From positions 1-12,548 of the forward strand of contig URYM01000029.1 of NCBI GenBank assembly GCA_900552095.1: a stretch of DNA of 12,548 nucleotides, written 5' to 3'. This stretch comes from an uncultured Blautia sp. (GTDB taxonomy: Bacteria; Bacillota; Clostridia; Lachnospirales; Lachnospiraceae). Shown here piece by piece: positions 6,147-12,548 of this stretch (position 1 is its first letter; each line of letters starts with the position of its first letter). The notes under the pieces are model-generated. The model did no database searches, had not been told where the DNA came from, and was given only the letters and a program-made list of their open reading frames with translations. The translations under genes and the position numbers were made by a program.

Positions 6147-6160
6147 GGAAAAGACGGGTC

Positions 6161-7579
6161 ATGAGAGAGCTGGAAAAGAAAATCAGAGCGTATATAAGGC
6201 AGAACGATATGCTGGCGCCCGGAGACCGGGTAGCGGCCGGGGTGTCGGGAGGGGCAGATTCGGTCTGCCTTCTTTTGCTGCTGCGAAAGCTGCAGCGGGA
6301 GATCCCTTTTGAACTGGCGGTTGTCCACATCAATCACAATCTTCGGGGAGAAGAGGCGGAGAAAGACGCCGCCTTTGTGGAAAACCTCTGCAGGGAGAAA
6401 GGTGTTTTCTGCAGAGTCTATTCGCTTCCTGTGGCAGAAAGAGCTGCCGGCCTGGGGGTCGGACTGGAGGAGGCCGGTAGAATTGAGAGGAGAAGGACCT
6501 TTGCATCCTTTCTGGAAGAATGGGGAGGAAATAAGATTGCCCTGGCTCATCACAGAAATGATGTGGCAGAAACCATGCTCTATAATCTTGCCCGGGGCAC
6601 AGGGCTGGCAGGACTGTGCAGCCTGGCTCCTGTCCGGGAAAATTATATCCGTCCTCTGCTTGCTCTGGACCGGGCGGAGATAGAGGCGTATCTGAGAGAG
6701 GAAGGACAGGACTGGCGGGAGGATCAGAGTAATGCAAGTCTGGATTTTTCCAGAAACGTGATCCGGCATCAGGTGCTGCCGCCGCTGTGCAGCCGGATCA
6801 ATCAGAGGGCTGTGGAGCATATGGCGCAGGCTTCTGAGCTGCTGGGGGAGGCGGAAGCCTATCTGAGGGGACAGGAAGAAAAGCTTTTTGAGCGGCTGGC
6901 CCGGGTGGAAGAGGGACAGATCTCGGTATCGGAAGCGCTTCTTGGAGAGCCGGAATTTATGCAGGCGCGGGTGATGGCGCTTGCCCTGGAGAGATTTACG
7001 GGGGGCAGAAAAGATATCGGCCGCGTGCATTTAAAAAGTCTCTGCGCACTGCTGGAAGGGGGAACGGGGAGAGAACTTTCGCTTCCGGGGAAGATCAGAG
7101 CTGTCCGCGGGTATGAAGAAGTGGTGATAGAAAGAGAAAAAAAATCTTCCGGGGAAGACAAAAAGGAAGAAATCCATCCCTTCCATCCGGGAATCCGGAA
7201 AGTCGGAGAATGGGAAATCTGTGCCGGATTTGAGGGAAAAGATTTCTCAGAAATTCCCCAAAAGACGTATACGAAATGGCTCGACTATGATAAAATAAAA
7301 AATACTGCAGTGTGGAGAAAGCGCCGGAGCGGGGACTGGATGCAGGTGACCCGGGAAGGCGGCCGGAAAAAGCTGAAGGATCTGATGATCGACTGGAAGA
7401 TTCCGCGCAGCAGGAGGGATGAGATCTGGCTTCTGGCAAAGGATCAGGAAGTACTGTGGGTTCCGGGATACCGGCTGGGAGAAAGCTGTAAGATACGTCC
7501 TGAGACAGCGTGTATCGTAAAAATTACCATACAAGGAGGAAACATCCATGAGCGAGAAAATCCATGTGATGATCGATGA
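6161..7579 (+). CDS. tilS: tRNA(Ile)-lysidine synthetase TilS
   Basis: TilS uses ATP and lysine to convert C34 of the CAU-anticodon tRNA-Ile to lysidine, so that it reads AUA. The 472-residue product has the PP-loop SGGADS (29-34), the HINHNLRG segment (56-63), LAHHRNDVAETMLYNLARG (128-146) and the DQSNASLDFSRNVIR substrate motif (188-202). The C-terminal domain ends with SGDWMQV, KKLKDLMID and WVPGYRLG blocks typical of full-length TilS. The frame is open from a GTG at 6143 that overlaps the spoIIE stop, but ATG 6161 gives the normal family N-terminus and has AGGAAA about nine bases upstream. The last 32 bases overlap hpt. In B. subtilis, TilS and HprT are reported to interact and promote ftsH transcription; the conserved order makes that possible here. 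Confidence 0.95.
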   Translation: MRELEKKIRAYIRQNDMLAPGDRVAAGVSGGADSVCLLLLLRKLQREIPFELAVVHINHNLRGEEAEKDAAFVENLCREKGVFCRVYSLPVAERAAGLGVGLEEAGRIERRRTFASFLEEWGGNKIALAHHRNDVAETMLYNLARGTGLAGLCSLAPVRENYIRPLLALDRAEIEAYLREEGQDWREDQSNASLDFSRNVIRHQVLPPLCSRINQRAVEHMAQASELLGEAEAYLRGQEEKLFERLARVEEGQISVSEALLGEPEFMQARVMALALERFTGGRKDIGRVHLKSLCALLEGGTGRELSLPGKIRAVRGYEEVVIEREKKSSGEDKKEEIHPFHPGIRKVGEWEICAGFEGKDFSEIPQKTYTKWLDYDKIKNTAVWRKRRSGDWMQVTREGGRKKLKDLMIDWKIPRSRRDEIWLLAKDQEVLWVPGYRLGESCKIRPETACIVKITIQGGNIHERENPCDDR

Positions 7580-8075
7580 GGAAACGGTTGAGAAGAAAGT
7601 AAGAGAGATGGCGGCGCAGATCAGCCGGGAGTATGAAGGGAAGACCCTGCATCTGATCTGTATTTTAAAGGGCAGCGTATTTTTTGCCTGTGAATTGGCA
7701 AAGAGGATCACAGTTCCGGTAACGCTGGATTTCATGTCCGCATCCAGCTACGGTGACGGGACCCAGTCCTGCGGCCGGGTGAAGATCGTAAAAGATCTGG
7801 ACGAGTCCCTGGAAGGACGGGATGTTCTGGTGGTGGAAGATATTATCGACAGCGGACGGACATTAAGCTATCTGCTTCAGGTTCTGCAGCTGCGCCGTCC
7901 GGCCAGCCTGCGGCTGTGTACGCTGCTGGATAAACCGGAGAGAAGAGTCAGCCCGGTGAAGGTGGATTACACCGGATTTGAGATTCCCGATGAATTTGTG
8001 GTGGGCTACGGGCTCGATTATGCGCAGCGGTATCGGAACCTTCCGTATATCGGAAGAGTAGAATTTGTGGATTAG
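7548..8075 (+). CDS. hpt: Hypoxanthine phosphoribosyltransferase
   Basis: Hpt salvages hypoxanthine (and usually guanine) by joining it to PRPP to give IMP or GMP in the cytosol. The 175-residue length is standard. Visible motifs are LKGS (40-43), the SSYG flexible-loop residues (66-69), the PRPP-binding loop VVEDIIDSGRT (95-105) and the purine-site region DKPERR (128-133) through GFEIPDEFVVGYGLDYAQRY (143-162). The start is fixed by a strong AAGGAGG at 7533-7539, eight bases upstream, which lies inside the end of tilS; the coding regions overlap by 32 nt. ftsH follows after 23 nt, so tilS-hpt-ftsH form one transcription unit. Confidence 0.96.
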   Translation: MSEKIHVMIDEETVEKKVREMAAQISREYEGKTLHLICILKGSVFFACELAKRITVPVTLDFMSASSYGDGTQSCGRVKIVKDLDESLEGRDVLVVEDIIDSGRTLSYLLQVLQLRRPASLRLCTLLDKPERRVSPVKVDYTGFEIPDEFVVGYGLDYAQRYRNLPYIGRVEFVD

Positions 8076-8098
8076 GCGGCTGAAAGGAGATTTATCAG

Positions 8099-9943
8099 GT
8101 GAAGAATCAGTCAAGAGGAATGGGGCTGTACCTGGTTTTTGCGGCACTTCTGGTGCTGGGATTTGTCTACCTGTCCAACCGGACAGCGGACCAGGACAGC
8201 TATACGTGGCAGCAGCTGCAGGAGGATCTGGAAGAGGAAAATGTGGCTGCCGCCAAGATCAGCCAGAACAGGCAGATCCCTACGGGGCGTGTGTCCGTGT
8301 CACTGAAAAGCGGGGAGAAGCACCAGCTGGTAGTTACGGATGTCAATGAGGTGGAGGAACTTTTTAAAAGTGAAAACATGACTTCCTACCAGATCGAGGA
8401 TGTACCCCGGGAAAATACCATGATGACCACGCTTCTGCCGGTGATTCTGACCGGAGTGATGATGTTTGTCCTGATCCTGTTTATGACCCGCTCCATGGGC
8501 GGGGGAGGCGGAAGCAATGCCAAGATGATGAATTTTGGCAAGAGCCGCGCCCGGATGTCCACGGATAAGGATAAACAGGTGACATTTCAAAATGTGGCAG
8601 GACTGGAGGAAGAGAAGGAAGATCTGGAAGAGATTGTGGATTTCTTAAAAGAACCGCAGAAGTACACCCAGGTGGGAGCCAGAATCCCCAAAGGTGTGAT
8701 TCTGGTGGGCCCTCCCGGAACAGGTAAGACGCTGCTGGCAAAGGCGGTGGCGGGAGAAGCGGGAGTGCCTTTCTTTTCCATTTCCGGTTCTGATTTTGTG
8801 GAAATGTTTGTGGGCGTGGGAGCTTCCCGCGTCCGGGATCTCTTTGAGGAGGGAAAGAAAAATGCCCCCTGTATTATCTTTATCGATGAGATTGATGCGG
8901 TGGCAAGAAGGCGCGGCACCGGAATGGGAGGCGGCCATGACGAGCGGGAACAGACGCTGAATCAGCTTCTGGTAGAGATGGACGGTTTTGGCGTTAATGA
9001 GGGAATCATTGTCATGGCGGCAACGAACCGGGTAGATATCCTGGATCCCGCGATTCTGCGTCCGGGACGCTTTGACCGTCAGGTGGCGGTAGGAGCGCCC
9101 GATGTGAAGGGAAGAGAGGAGATTCTCAGGGTTCATGCGAAGAACAAACCGCTGGGAGATGATGTGGATCTGCATCAGATTGCGCAGACAACCGCAGGCT
9201 TTACCGGGGCGGAGCTGGAGAATCTTCTGAATGAGGCTGCGATTCTGGCGGCAAAGGGCAGAAGAGCTTACCTGAACCAGGCGGATATTCAGAAGGCGTT
9301 TGTAAAAGTAGGAATTGGAACGGAGAAAAAGAGCAAGGTTATCTCCGAGAAAGAAAAACGGATCACAGCCTATCATGAAGCAGGACACGGAATTCTCTTC
9401 CATGTGCTGCCGGAGATGGAGCCGGTTTATACAATCTCCATTATCCCCACAGGCATGGGGGCGGCAGGTTATACGATGCCGCTGCCGGAAAATGACGATA
9501 TGTTCAATACCCGCGGAAAGATGCTGCAGCATATTACGGTGGCGCTGGGAGGCCGGGTGGCGGAGGAGATGATCTTCGACGACATAACCACGGGGGCGTC
9601 CCAGGACATTAAGCAGGCGACAGCGATCGCAAAAGCCATGGTGACCAAATACGGTATGTCTTCCAGAGTGGGTCTGGTGACCTACGGGGACGACGAAAAT
9701 CAGGTGTTCATCGGCCGGGATCTGGCACATGCCAGAGGGTTCAGCGAGCATACGGCGGCGGCTATTGACGAGGAAGTCCGGGAGATTATCGATAACTGTT
9801 ATGCGGAGGCAAAACGGATGATCGGCGAGCACATAGATGTGCTGCACAGCTGTTCCCGCCTGCTTCTGGAGAAAGAAAAAATCGGCAGAGAAGAATTTGA
9901 AGCACTTTTTGAGAAGAGCGAAGAGGTTCTTCCCCAGGCATAA
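8099..9943 (+). CDS. ftsH: ATP-dependent zinc metalloprotease FtsH
   Basis: FtsH is a hexameric membrane AAA+ protease that removes misassembled membrane proteins and regulatory proteins. The 614-residue product has membrane segments at about 9-25 and 113-130 with an extracytoplasmic domain between, then a glycine-rich linker. The AAA+ module shows Walker A GPPGTGKT (204-211), the pore loop FVGVG (237-241), Walker B FIDEID (261-266) and the second region of homology up to RPGRFDR (321-327). The zinc site is HEAGH (426-430) with a third ligand expected at D503. It starts at GTG 8099, supported by AAAGGAG at 8083-8089; the first ATG is seven codons later and would cut into the region before the first membrane segment. 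A terminator follows at 9985. In B. subtilis coaX comes next; here a GH13 gene does. Confidence 0.97.
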   Translation: MKNQSRGMGLYLVFAALLVLGFVYLSNRTADQDSYTWQQLQEDLEEENVAAAKISQNRQIPTGRVSVSLKSGEKHQLVVTDVNEVEELFKSENMTSYQIEDVPRENTMMTTLLPVILTGVMMFVLILFMTRSMGGGGGSNAKMMNFGKSRARMSTDKDKQVTFQNVAGLEEEKEDLEEIVDFLKEPQKYTQVGARIPKGVILVGPPGTGKTLLAKAVAGEAGVPFFSISGSDFVEMFVGVGASRVRDLFEEGKKNAPCIIFIDEIDAVARRRGTGMGGGHDEREQTLNQLLVEMDGFGVNEGIIVMAATNRVDILDPAILRPGRFDRQVAVGAPDVKGREEILRVHAKNKPLGDDVDLHQIAQTTAGFTGAELENLLNEAAILAAKGRRAYLNQADIQKAFVKVGIGTEKKSKVISEKEKRITAYHEAGHGILFHVLPEMEPVYTISIIPTGMGAAGYTMPLPENDDMFNTRGKMLQHITVALGGRVAEEMIFDDITTGASQDIKQATAIAKAMVTKYGMSSRVGLVTYGDDENQVFIGRDLAHARGFSEHTAAAIDEEVREIIDNCYAEAKRMIGEHIDVLHSCSRLLLEKEKIGREEFEALFEKSEEVLPQA

Positions 9944-9984
9944 AAAAGGGAAAAATAAGTCGAATTGTGAAAAATAACCGTGAG

Positions 9985-10019
9985 ATAACAGGAGGATGGA
10001 AAAAGCCTCCTGTTATTTT
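9985..10019 (+). terminator. Intrinsic terminator after ftsH
   Basis: ATAACAGGAGG (9985-9995) pairs perfectly with CCTCCTGTTAT (10006-10016), an 11-bp stem, followed by a short T-run (10016-10019). It closes the long cluster ending with ftsH. Confidence 0.88.
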
Positions 10020-10040
10020 GCATAAAAATCAAAGGCAAAT

Positions 10041-10058
10041 TTTGTGAACTTTGTGAAC
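10041..10058 (+). repeat. Perfect tandem repeat TTTGTGAAC x2
   Basis: TTTGTGAAC occurs at 10041-10049 and again directly at 10050-10058. It lies just upstream of and partly in the candidate promoter of the putative small RNA, at about -50 to -33 relative to the predicted start. It may be an operator with two half-sites on the same face of the helix; no known regulator is recognised. Confidence 0.55.
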
Positions 10059-10084
10059 ACTTTTTCTTGCATATGGGGTATACT
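10054..10084 (+). promoter_or_regulatory. Candidate promoter for the putative small RNA
   Basis: TATACT (10079-10084) is a good -10. The best -35 is only TGAACA (10054-10059) at a long 19-bp spacing. The weak -35 next to a tandem repeat may point to an activator. The predicted start is about 10091. Confidence 0.35.
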
Positions 10085-10090
10085 AATACT

Positions 10091-10181
10091 CGTAAAAACC
10101 CCCAATACATTATATAGTTTTTGCTACACCCCATAAGAGAAATACCTTCTCCAAAAAAGACAGCTTGCGCTGTCTTTTTTT
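10091..10181 (+). ncRNA. Candidate ~90-nt small RNA between ftsH and the amylase gene
   Basis: Three consecutive stem-loops fill the interval from the predicted start to a strong terminator. Hairpin 1 pairs GTAAAAAC (10092-10099) with GTTTTTGC (10117-10124), one G-U. Hairpin 2 pairs GAGAA (10137-10141) with TTCTC (10147-10151). Hairpin 3 is the terminator at 10153-10181. The stretch has no convincing coding potential. The GH13 gene has a separate promoter after the terminator, so an independent RNA is more likely than a leader. Alternatively it is an attenuated amylase leader; a further 8-bp inverted repeat (10072-10079 with 10128-10135) could form only if transcription starts further upstream. 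Confidence 0.45.
10153..10181 (+). terminator. Strong intrinsic terminator upstream of the amylase gene
   Basis: GACAGC (10159-10164), loop TTGC and GCTGTC (10169-10174) are followed by seven T (10175-10181) and preceded by six A (10153-10158). It is a canonical terminator and, given the A-run, probably bidirectional. Confidence 0.92.
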
Positions 10182-10198
10182 CTTTTAGCCAAAAGCTA

Positions 10199-10227
10199 TT
10201 GTATTCTAAAAATAAGTGCGCTAAAAT
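10199..10227 (+). promoter_or_regulatory. Probable promoter for the GH13 gene
   Basis: TTGTAT (10199-10204), 17 bp, then TAAAAT (10222-10227). It lies just past the terminator and about 30 bases before the start codon. The -35 is a weak match, the -10 good. I saw no catabolite-responsive (cre) site nearby. Confidence 0.5.
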
Positions 10228-10257
10228 AAAAGGAATGACGAGTAAAGGAAAGATCAC

Positions 10258-12423
10258 ATGGAAAGTAAGGAAAAGCAGAGAGAACTGTTTCAGGAGTATA
10301 TTGCCAAGATGCGTCCGGTTTTAAATAAGAGGGCGCTGTTCAGTGATGAGACAGAACAGTTCCGGACGCCGTTTGAGCCGGATCCGGGAGATCTGGTGAC
10401 GATCCGTTTCCGGACACTGAAAAATAATGTAAGTGCGGTGTATTTTATCAGCGGTGCGCTCCGGCAGGAGATGAAGCTTGCGGAGAGCCGGAATGGATTT
10501 GATTATTATATTTACCGGTTTCAGATAGGAGAGGAACCGGTTCATTATTATTTTGAGGTACAGTCGGGAAAACTCACCTGTTATTACAATAAGCTGGGAG
10601 TGACTAAGGAACTGCAGGAATATTATTCCTTTGGCATTGTGCCGGGCTTCCATACGCCGGCCTGGTCCAGAGGGGCGGTGATCTACCAGATTTATGTGGA
10701 CCGCTTCTGCAATGGGGATCGAAGCAACGATGTGCTGACCGGAGAATATTTTTACATCGGGGATAAGAGCGTCCGGGTGGAAGACTGGGAGAAGCTTCCG
10801 GATCCCATGGACGTGCGGAGTTTTTACGGCGGCGATCTCCAGGGGGTGATGGATAAGCTGGATTATTTGCAGGATCTGGGCGTGGAGGTTCTCTATCTGA
10901 ATCCGATCTTTGTCTCTCCCTCCAACCACAAATATGATATTCAGGATTATGACTATGTGGATCCCCATTTCGGGCGTATTGTGAAGGACGAAGGAGAACT
11001 TCTGGCAGAGGGGGATAAGGAGAACCGCCATGCCGGCCGCTATATCACCCGGGTGACAGCGAAGGAAAATCTGGAGGCCAGCAATCAGCTTCTGATTGAA
11101 CTGATTGAGGAGATCCACAGAAGAGGGATGAAGCTGATTCTGGACGGTGTGTTCAATCACTGCGGTTCCTTTAATAAATGGCTGGATCGGGAACAGATCT
11201 ATGAGGCGCAGCCGGGCTATGAAAAAGGAGCTTTTGTGGATGCGGACAGCCCTTATCATAATTTCTTCCAGTTCCATAATGAACATAACTGGCCTTACAA
11301 TGAGTTTTATGACGGCTGGTGGGGGCATGATACCCTGCCAAAGTTAAACTATGAGGGTTCCAAGGAGCTGGAGGAGTATATTCTGCAGGTGGGCAGGAAG
11401 TGGGTTTCCGCGCCGTTTTATGCGGACGGCTGGCGGCTGGATGTGGCGGCAGATCTGGGGCACAGCCCGGATTATAATCACCGCTTCTGGAAAAAATTCC
11501 GGCAGGCGGTAAAGGAGGCCAACCCCAACGCGATTATCCTGGCAGAGCATTATGGCAGCGCCAAAGAGTGGCTGGGCGGCGATGAGTGGGACACCGTGAT
11601 GAACTATGATTCCTTTATGGAACCGGTGTCCTGGTTCCTTACGGGGATGGAGAAGCACAGTGATGCATTCCGGGAAGACCTCCTGGGAAACAGCCAGTCT
11701 TTTGTGGATGCGATGCATTACAATACGCCGAACTTTTACGGGCAGTCCCTGCAGTGTGCGATGAATGAACTCTCAAACCACGATCATTCCCGTTTCCTCA
11801 CAAGGACGAACCATGTGGTAGGGCGGATTCACACGGCGGGCTCTCAGGCGGCTTCTGAACATGTGGACAAAGCAGTCCTGCGGCAGGCGGTGGTAATCCA
11901 GATGACCTGGCCGGGAGCCCCCACGATTTACTATGGAGATGAGGCGGGCGTGTGCGGATTCACCGATCCGGATAACCGGAGGACGTATCCCTGGGGCAAA
12001 GAGGACCGGCAGCTGATCCAGTTTCACCGGGACATCATCCGTCTGCATAAGCATTATGAGGTGCTAAAGAGCGGATCGGTGAAATTTCTCTTTAACGGTC
12101 CGGGGACACTGTCTTACGGACGGTTCTCCCGGAGCGAACAGATCGTGGTGGCTGTCAATACCCGGGAGGAGGAGGCCAAGCTGCTGATTCCGGTCTGGGA
12201 GCTGGGCATGTCAAGAAATGAGGTTTCCAGCATAAGACAGATCTTTCTGACGGATCAGAATGGCTATTCCAGAACGGAGAAAGACTGGAAGCTGGTGGCC
12301 GGTATGCTGAATCTAAGCGTACCTGCCAGAGGCTCTGTGATACTGTATCGCAGGGGTCATGGACCGTCCGGCAGAAATTTTCATAAAAATTCAAAAAAAA
12401 GCTTGCATTTTAAAAAGAGATAA
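10258..12423 (+). CDS. GH13 alpha-glucan hydrolase (neopullulanase/cyclomaltodextrinase-like)
   Basis: This 721-residue enzyme has no signal peptide, so it should act on maltodextrins or cyclodextrins in the cytosol, releasing glucose and maltose units. Residues about 35-130 look like an immunoglobulin-like N-terminal domain (CBM34 style). The catalytic barrel starts at AVIYQIYVDRF (140-150). The GH13 conserved regions are DGVFNH (296-301), GWRLDVAAD with nucleophile D395, AEH with acid/base E430, and SNHD with D509; LPKLN (360-364) matches the fifth region of the neopullulanase group. A long charged insertion at about 240-275 precedes region I. A beta-sandwich C-terminal domain and a basic tail (from about 700) follow. 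AAAGGA (10244-10249) supports the ATG. Its last codons overlap the tRNA-Tyr promoter, and no terminator is seen before the tRNA. Transglycosylase or pullulanase specificity cannot be excluded. Confidence 0.9.
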   Translation: MESKEKQRELFQEYIAKMRPVLNKRALFSDETEQFRTPFEPDPGDLVTIRFRTLKNNVSAVYFISGALRQEMKLAESRNGFDYYIYRFQIGEEPVHYYFEVQSGKLTCYYNKLGVTKELQEYYSFGIVPGFHTPAWSRGAVIYQIYVDRFCNGDRSNDVLTGEYFYIGDKSVRVEDWEKLPDPMDVRSFYGGDLQGVMDKLDYLQDLGVEVLYLNPIFVSPSNHKYDIQDYDYVDPHFGRIVKDEGELLAEGDKENRHAGRYITRVTAKENLEASNQLLIELIEEIHRRGMKLILDGVFNHCGSFNKWLDREQIYEAQPGYEKGAFVDADSPYHNFFQFHNEHNWPYNEFYDGWWGHDTLPKLNYEGSKELEEYILQVGRKWVSAPFYADGWRLDVAADLGHSPDYNHRFWKKFRQAVKEANPNAIILAEHYGSAKEWLGGDEWDTVMNYDSFMEPVSWFLTGMEKHSDAFREDLLGNSQSFVDAMHYNTPNFYGQSLQCAMNELSNHDHSRFLTRTNHVVGRIHTAGSQAASEHVDKAVLRQAVVIQMTWPGAPTIYYGDEAGVCGFTDPDNRRTYPWGKEDRQLIQFHRDIIRLHKHYEVLKSGSVKFLFNGPGTLSYGRFSRSEQIVVAVNTREEEAKLLIPVWELGMSRNEVSSIRQIFLTDQNGYSRTEKDWKLVAGMLNLSVPARGSVILYRRGHGPSGRNFHKNSKKSLHFKKR

Positions 12424-12431
12424 GATATAAT
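12403..12431 (+). promoter_or_regulatory. Promoter of the tRNA-Tyr gene
   Basis: TTGCAT (12403-12408), 17 bp, then a perfect TATAAT (12426-12431). The -35 and most of the spacer lie inside the end of the GH13 coding region. Transcription would start near 12438. Confidence 0.8.
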
Positions 12432-12436
12432 ACATT

Positions 12437-12459
12437 CTTGTCAGGGCAACACTGACAGG
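12437..12459 (+). other. Hairpin in the pre-tRNA-Tyr 5' leader
   Basis: TGTCAG (12439-12444) pairs with CTGACA (12452-12457), extendable to eight pairs with one G-U (12437-12444 with 12452-12459), around a 7-nt loop. It begins at the predicted +1 and has no T-run, so it is a leader hairpin rather than a terminator for the GH13 gene. Confidence 0.5.
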
Positions 12460-12464
12460 AAAAT

Positions 12465-12546
12465 GGATGGATTCCCGAGTGGCCAAAGGGGACAGACTGT
12501 AAATCTGCTGCAAATTGCTTCGGTGGTTCGAATCCACCTCCATCCA
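12465..12546 (+). tRNA. tRNA-Tyr (GTA)
   Basis: The acceptor stem GGATGGA (12465-12471) pairs with TCCATCC (12539-12545), with discriminator A12546. The anticodon loop CTGTAAA (12497-12503) holds GTA at 12499-12501, reading UAU and UAC. The T arm is GGTGG-TTCGAAT-CCACC (12522-12538), and a long class II variable arm contains a GCA/TGC helix. The D-arm sequence CCCGAGTGGCCAAAGGG resembles bacterial tRNA-Tyr. The outermost anticodon-stem position is an A-C apposition (12492/12508). TT follows the discriminator, so CCA is not encoded and must be added. The window ends here; more tRNA genes may follow. Confidence 0.96.
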
Positions 12547-12548
12547 TT

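Noticed and set aside
6143..6160. GTG start for tilS overlapping the spoIIE stop
   Set aside because: ATG 6161 gives the usual TilS N-terminus; the six extra residues add nothing recognisable, though the GTG cannot be fully excluded.
8645..9847. 400-codon open frame on the - strand inside ftsH
   Set aside because: It is a shadow of biased codon use on the + strand; the product shows no family signature and ftsH is certain.
10076..10084. GGGTATACT as a sigma-F -10 (GGnnAnAnT)
   Set aside because: The -10 matches, but no sigma-F -35 is found at 15-16 bp upstream.
10073..10117. 14-codon reading frame starting at ATG 10073
   Set aside because: It has no ribosome binding site and overlaps the candidate promoter, so it would not be transcribed as a message from that promoter.

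Overview
The window looks like a chromosomal segment from an endospore-forming, low-oxygen Firmicute of the Clostridia, most likely a fairly GC-rich member of the Lachnospiraceae. This is inferred from gene content (YabP, YabQ, SpoIIE), from gene order matching the Bacillus subtilis yabN-yabO-yabP-yabQ-divIC-spoIIE-tilS-hprT-ftsH block, and from strong AGGAGG ribosome binding sites. All convincing genes lie on the + strand. No mobile element, CRISPR array or foreign-looking island is visible.

Layout. 1-2548: leader, alpha-phosphoglucomutase (pgcA type) and a stand-alone MazG NTP pyrophosphohydrolase, 2 nt apart. 2549-2965: a strong promoter and the HU gene. 2966-3190: a 225-nt gap that can form a long rod-like RNA hairpin. 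3191-4545: rqcP (S4 RNA-binding protein), yabP, yabQ and divIC. 4546-4658: a spoIIE promoter of the Spo0A-controlled kind (21-bp spacer, 0A boxes). 4659-9943: spoIIE in an unusually short form, tilS, hpt and ftsH. 9944-10257: two intrinsic terminators with a probable ~90-nt small RNA gene between them, and a promoter. 10258-12423: a cytoplasmic GH13 alpha-glucan hydrolase. 12403-12546: a promoter overlapping the amylase 3' end and a tRNA-Tyr.

How the genes fit together. The core combines housekeeping with sporulation: nucleotide sanitation (MazG), nucleoid packaging (HU), ribosome rescue (RqcP), division (DivIC), spore cortex and envelope (YabP, YabQ), forespore sigma-F activation (SpoIIE), AUA decoding (TilS), purine salvage (Hpt) and membrane proteolysis (FtsH). 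Internal promoters (candidate sigma-E for yabP, candidate Spo0A/sigma-A for spoIIE) would let sporulation drive parts of an otherwise constitutive cluster. The flanking phosphoglucomutase and GH13 enzyme both act in alpha-glucan and glucose-phosphate metabolism.

The observations most worth pursuing are the rod-like RNA between hup and rqcP, the candidate small RNA between ftsH and the amylase gene, and the single-membrane-segment SpoIIE sitting directly behind an intact Spo0A-type promoter. All structures and motif matches were found by eye; no folding program or database search was run.
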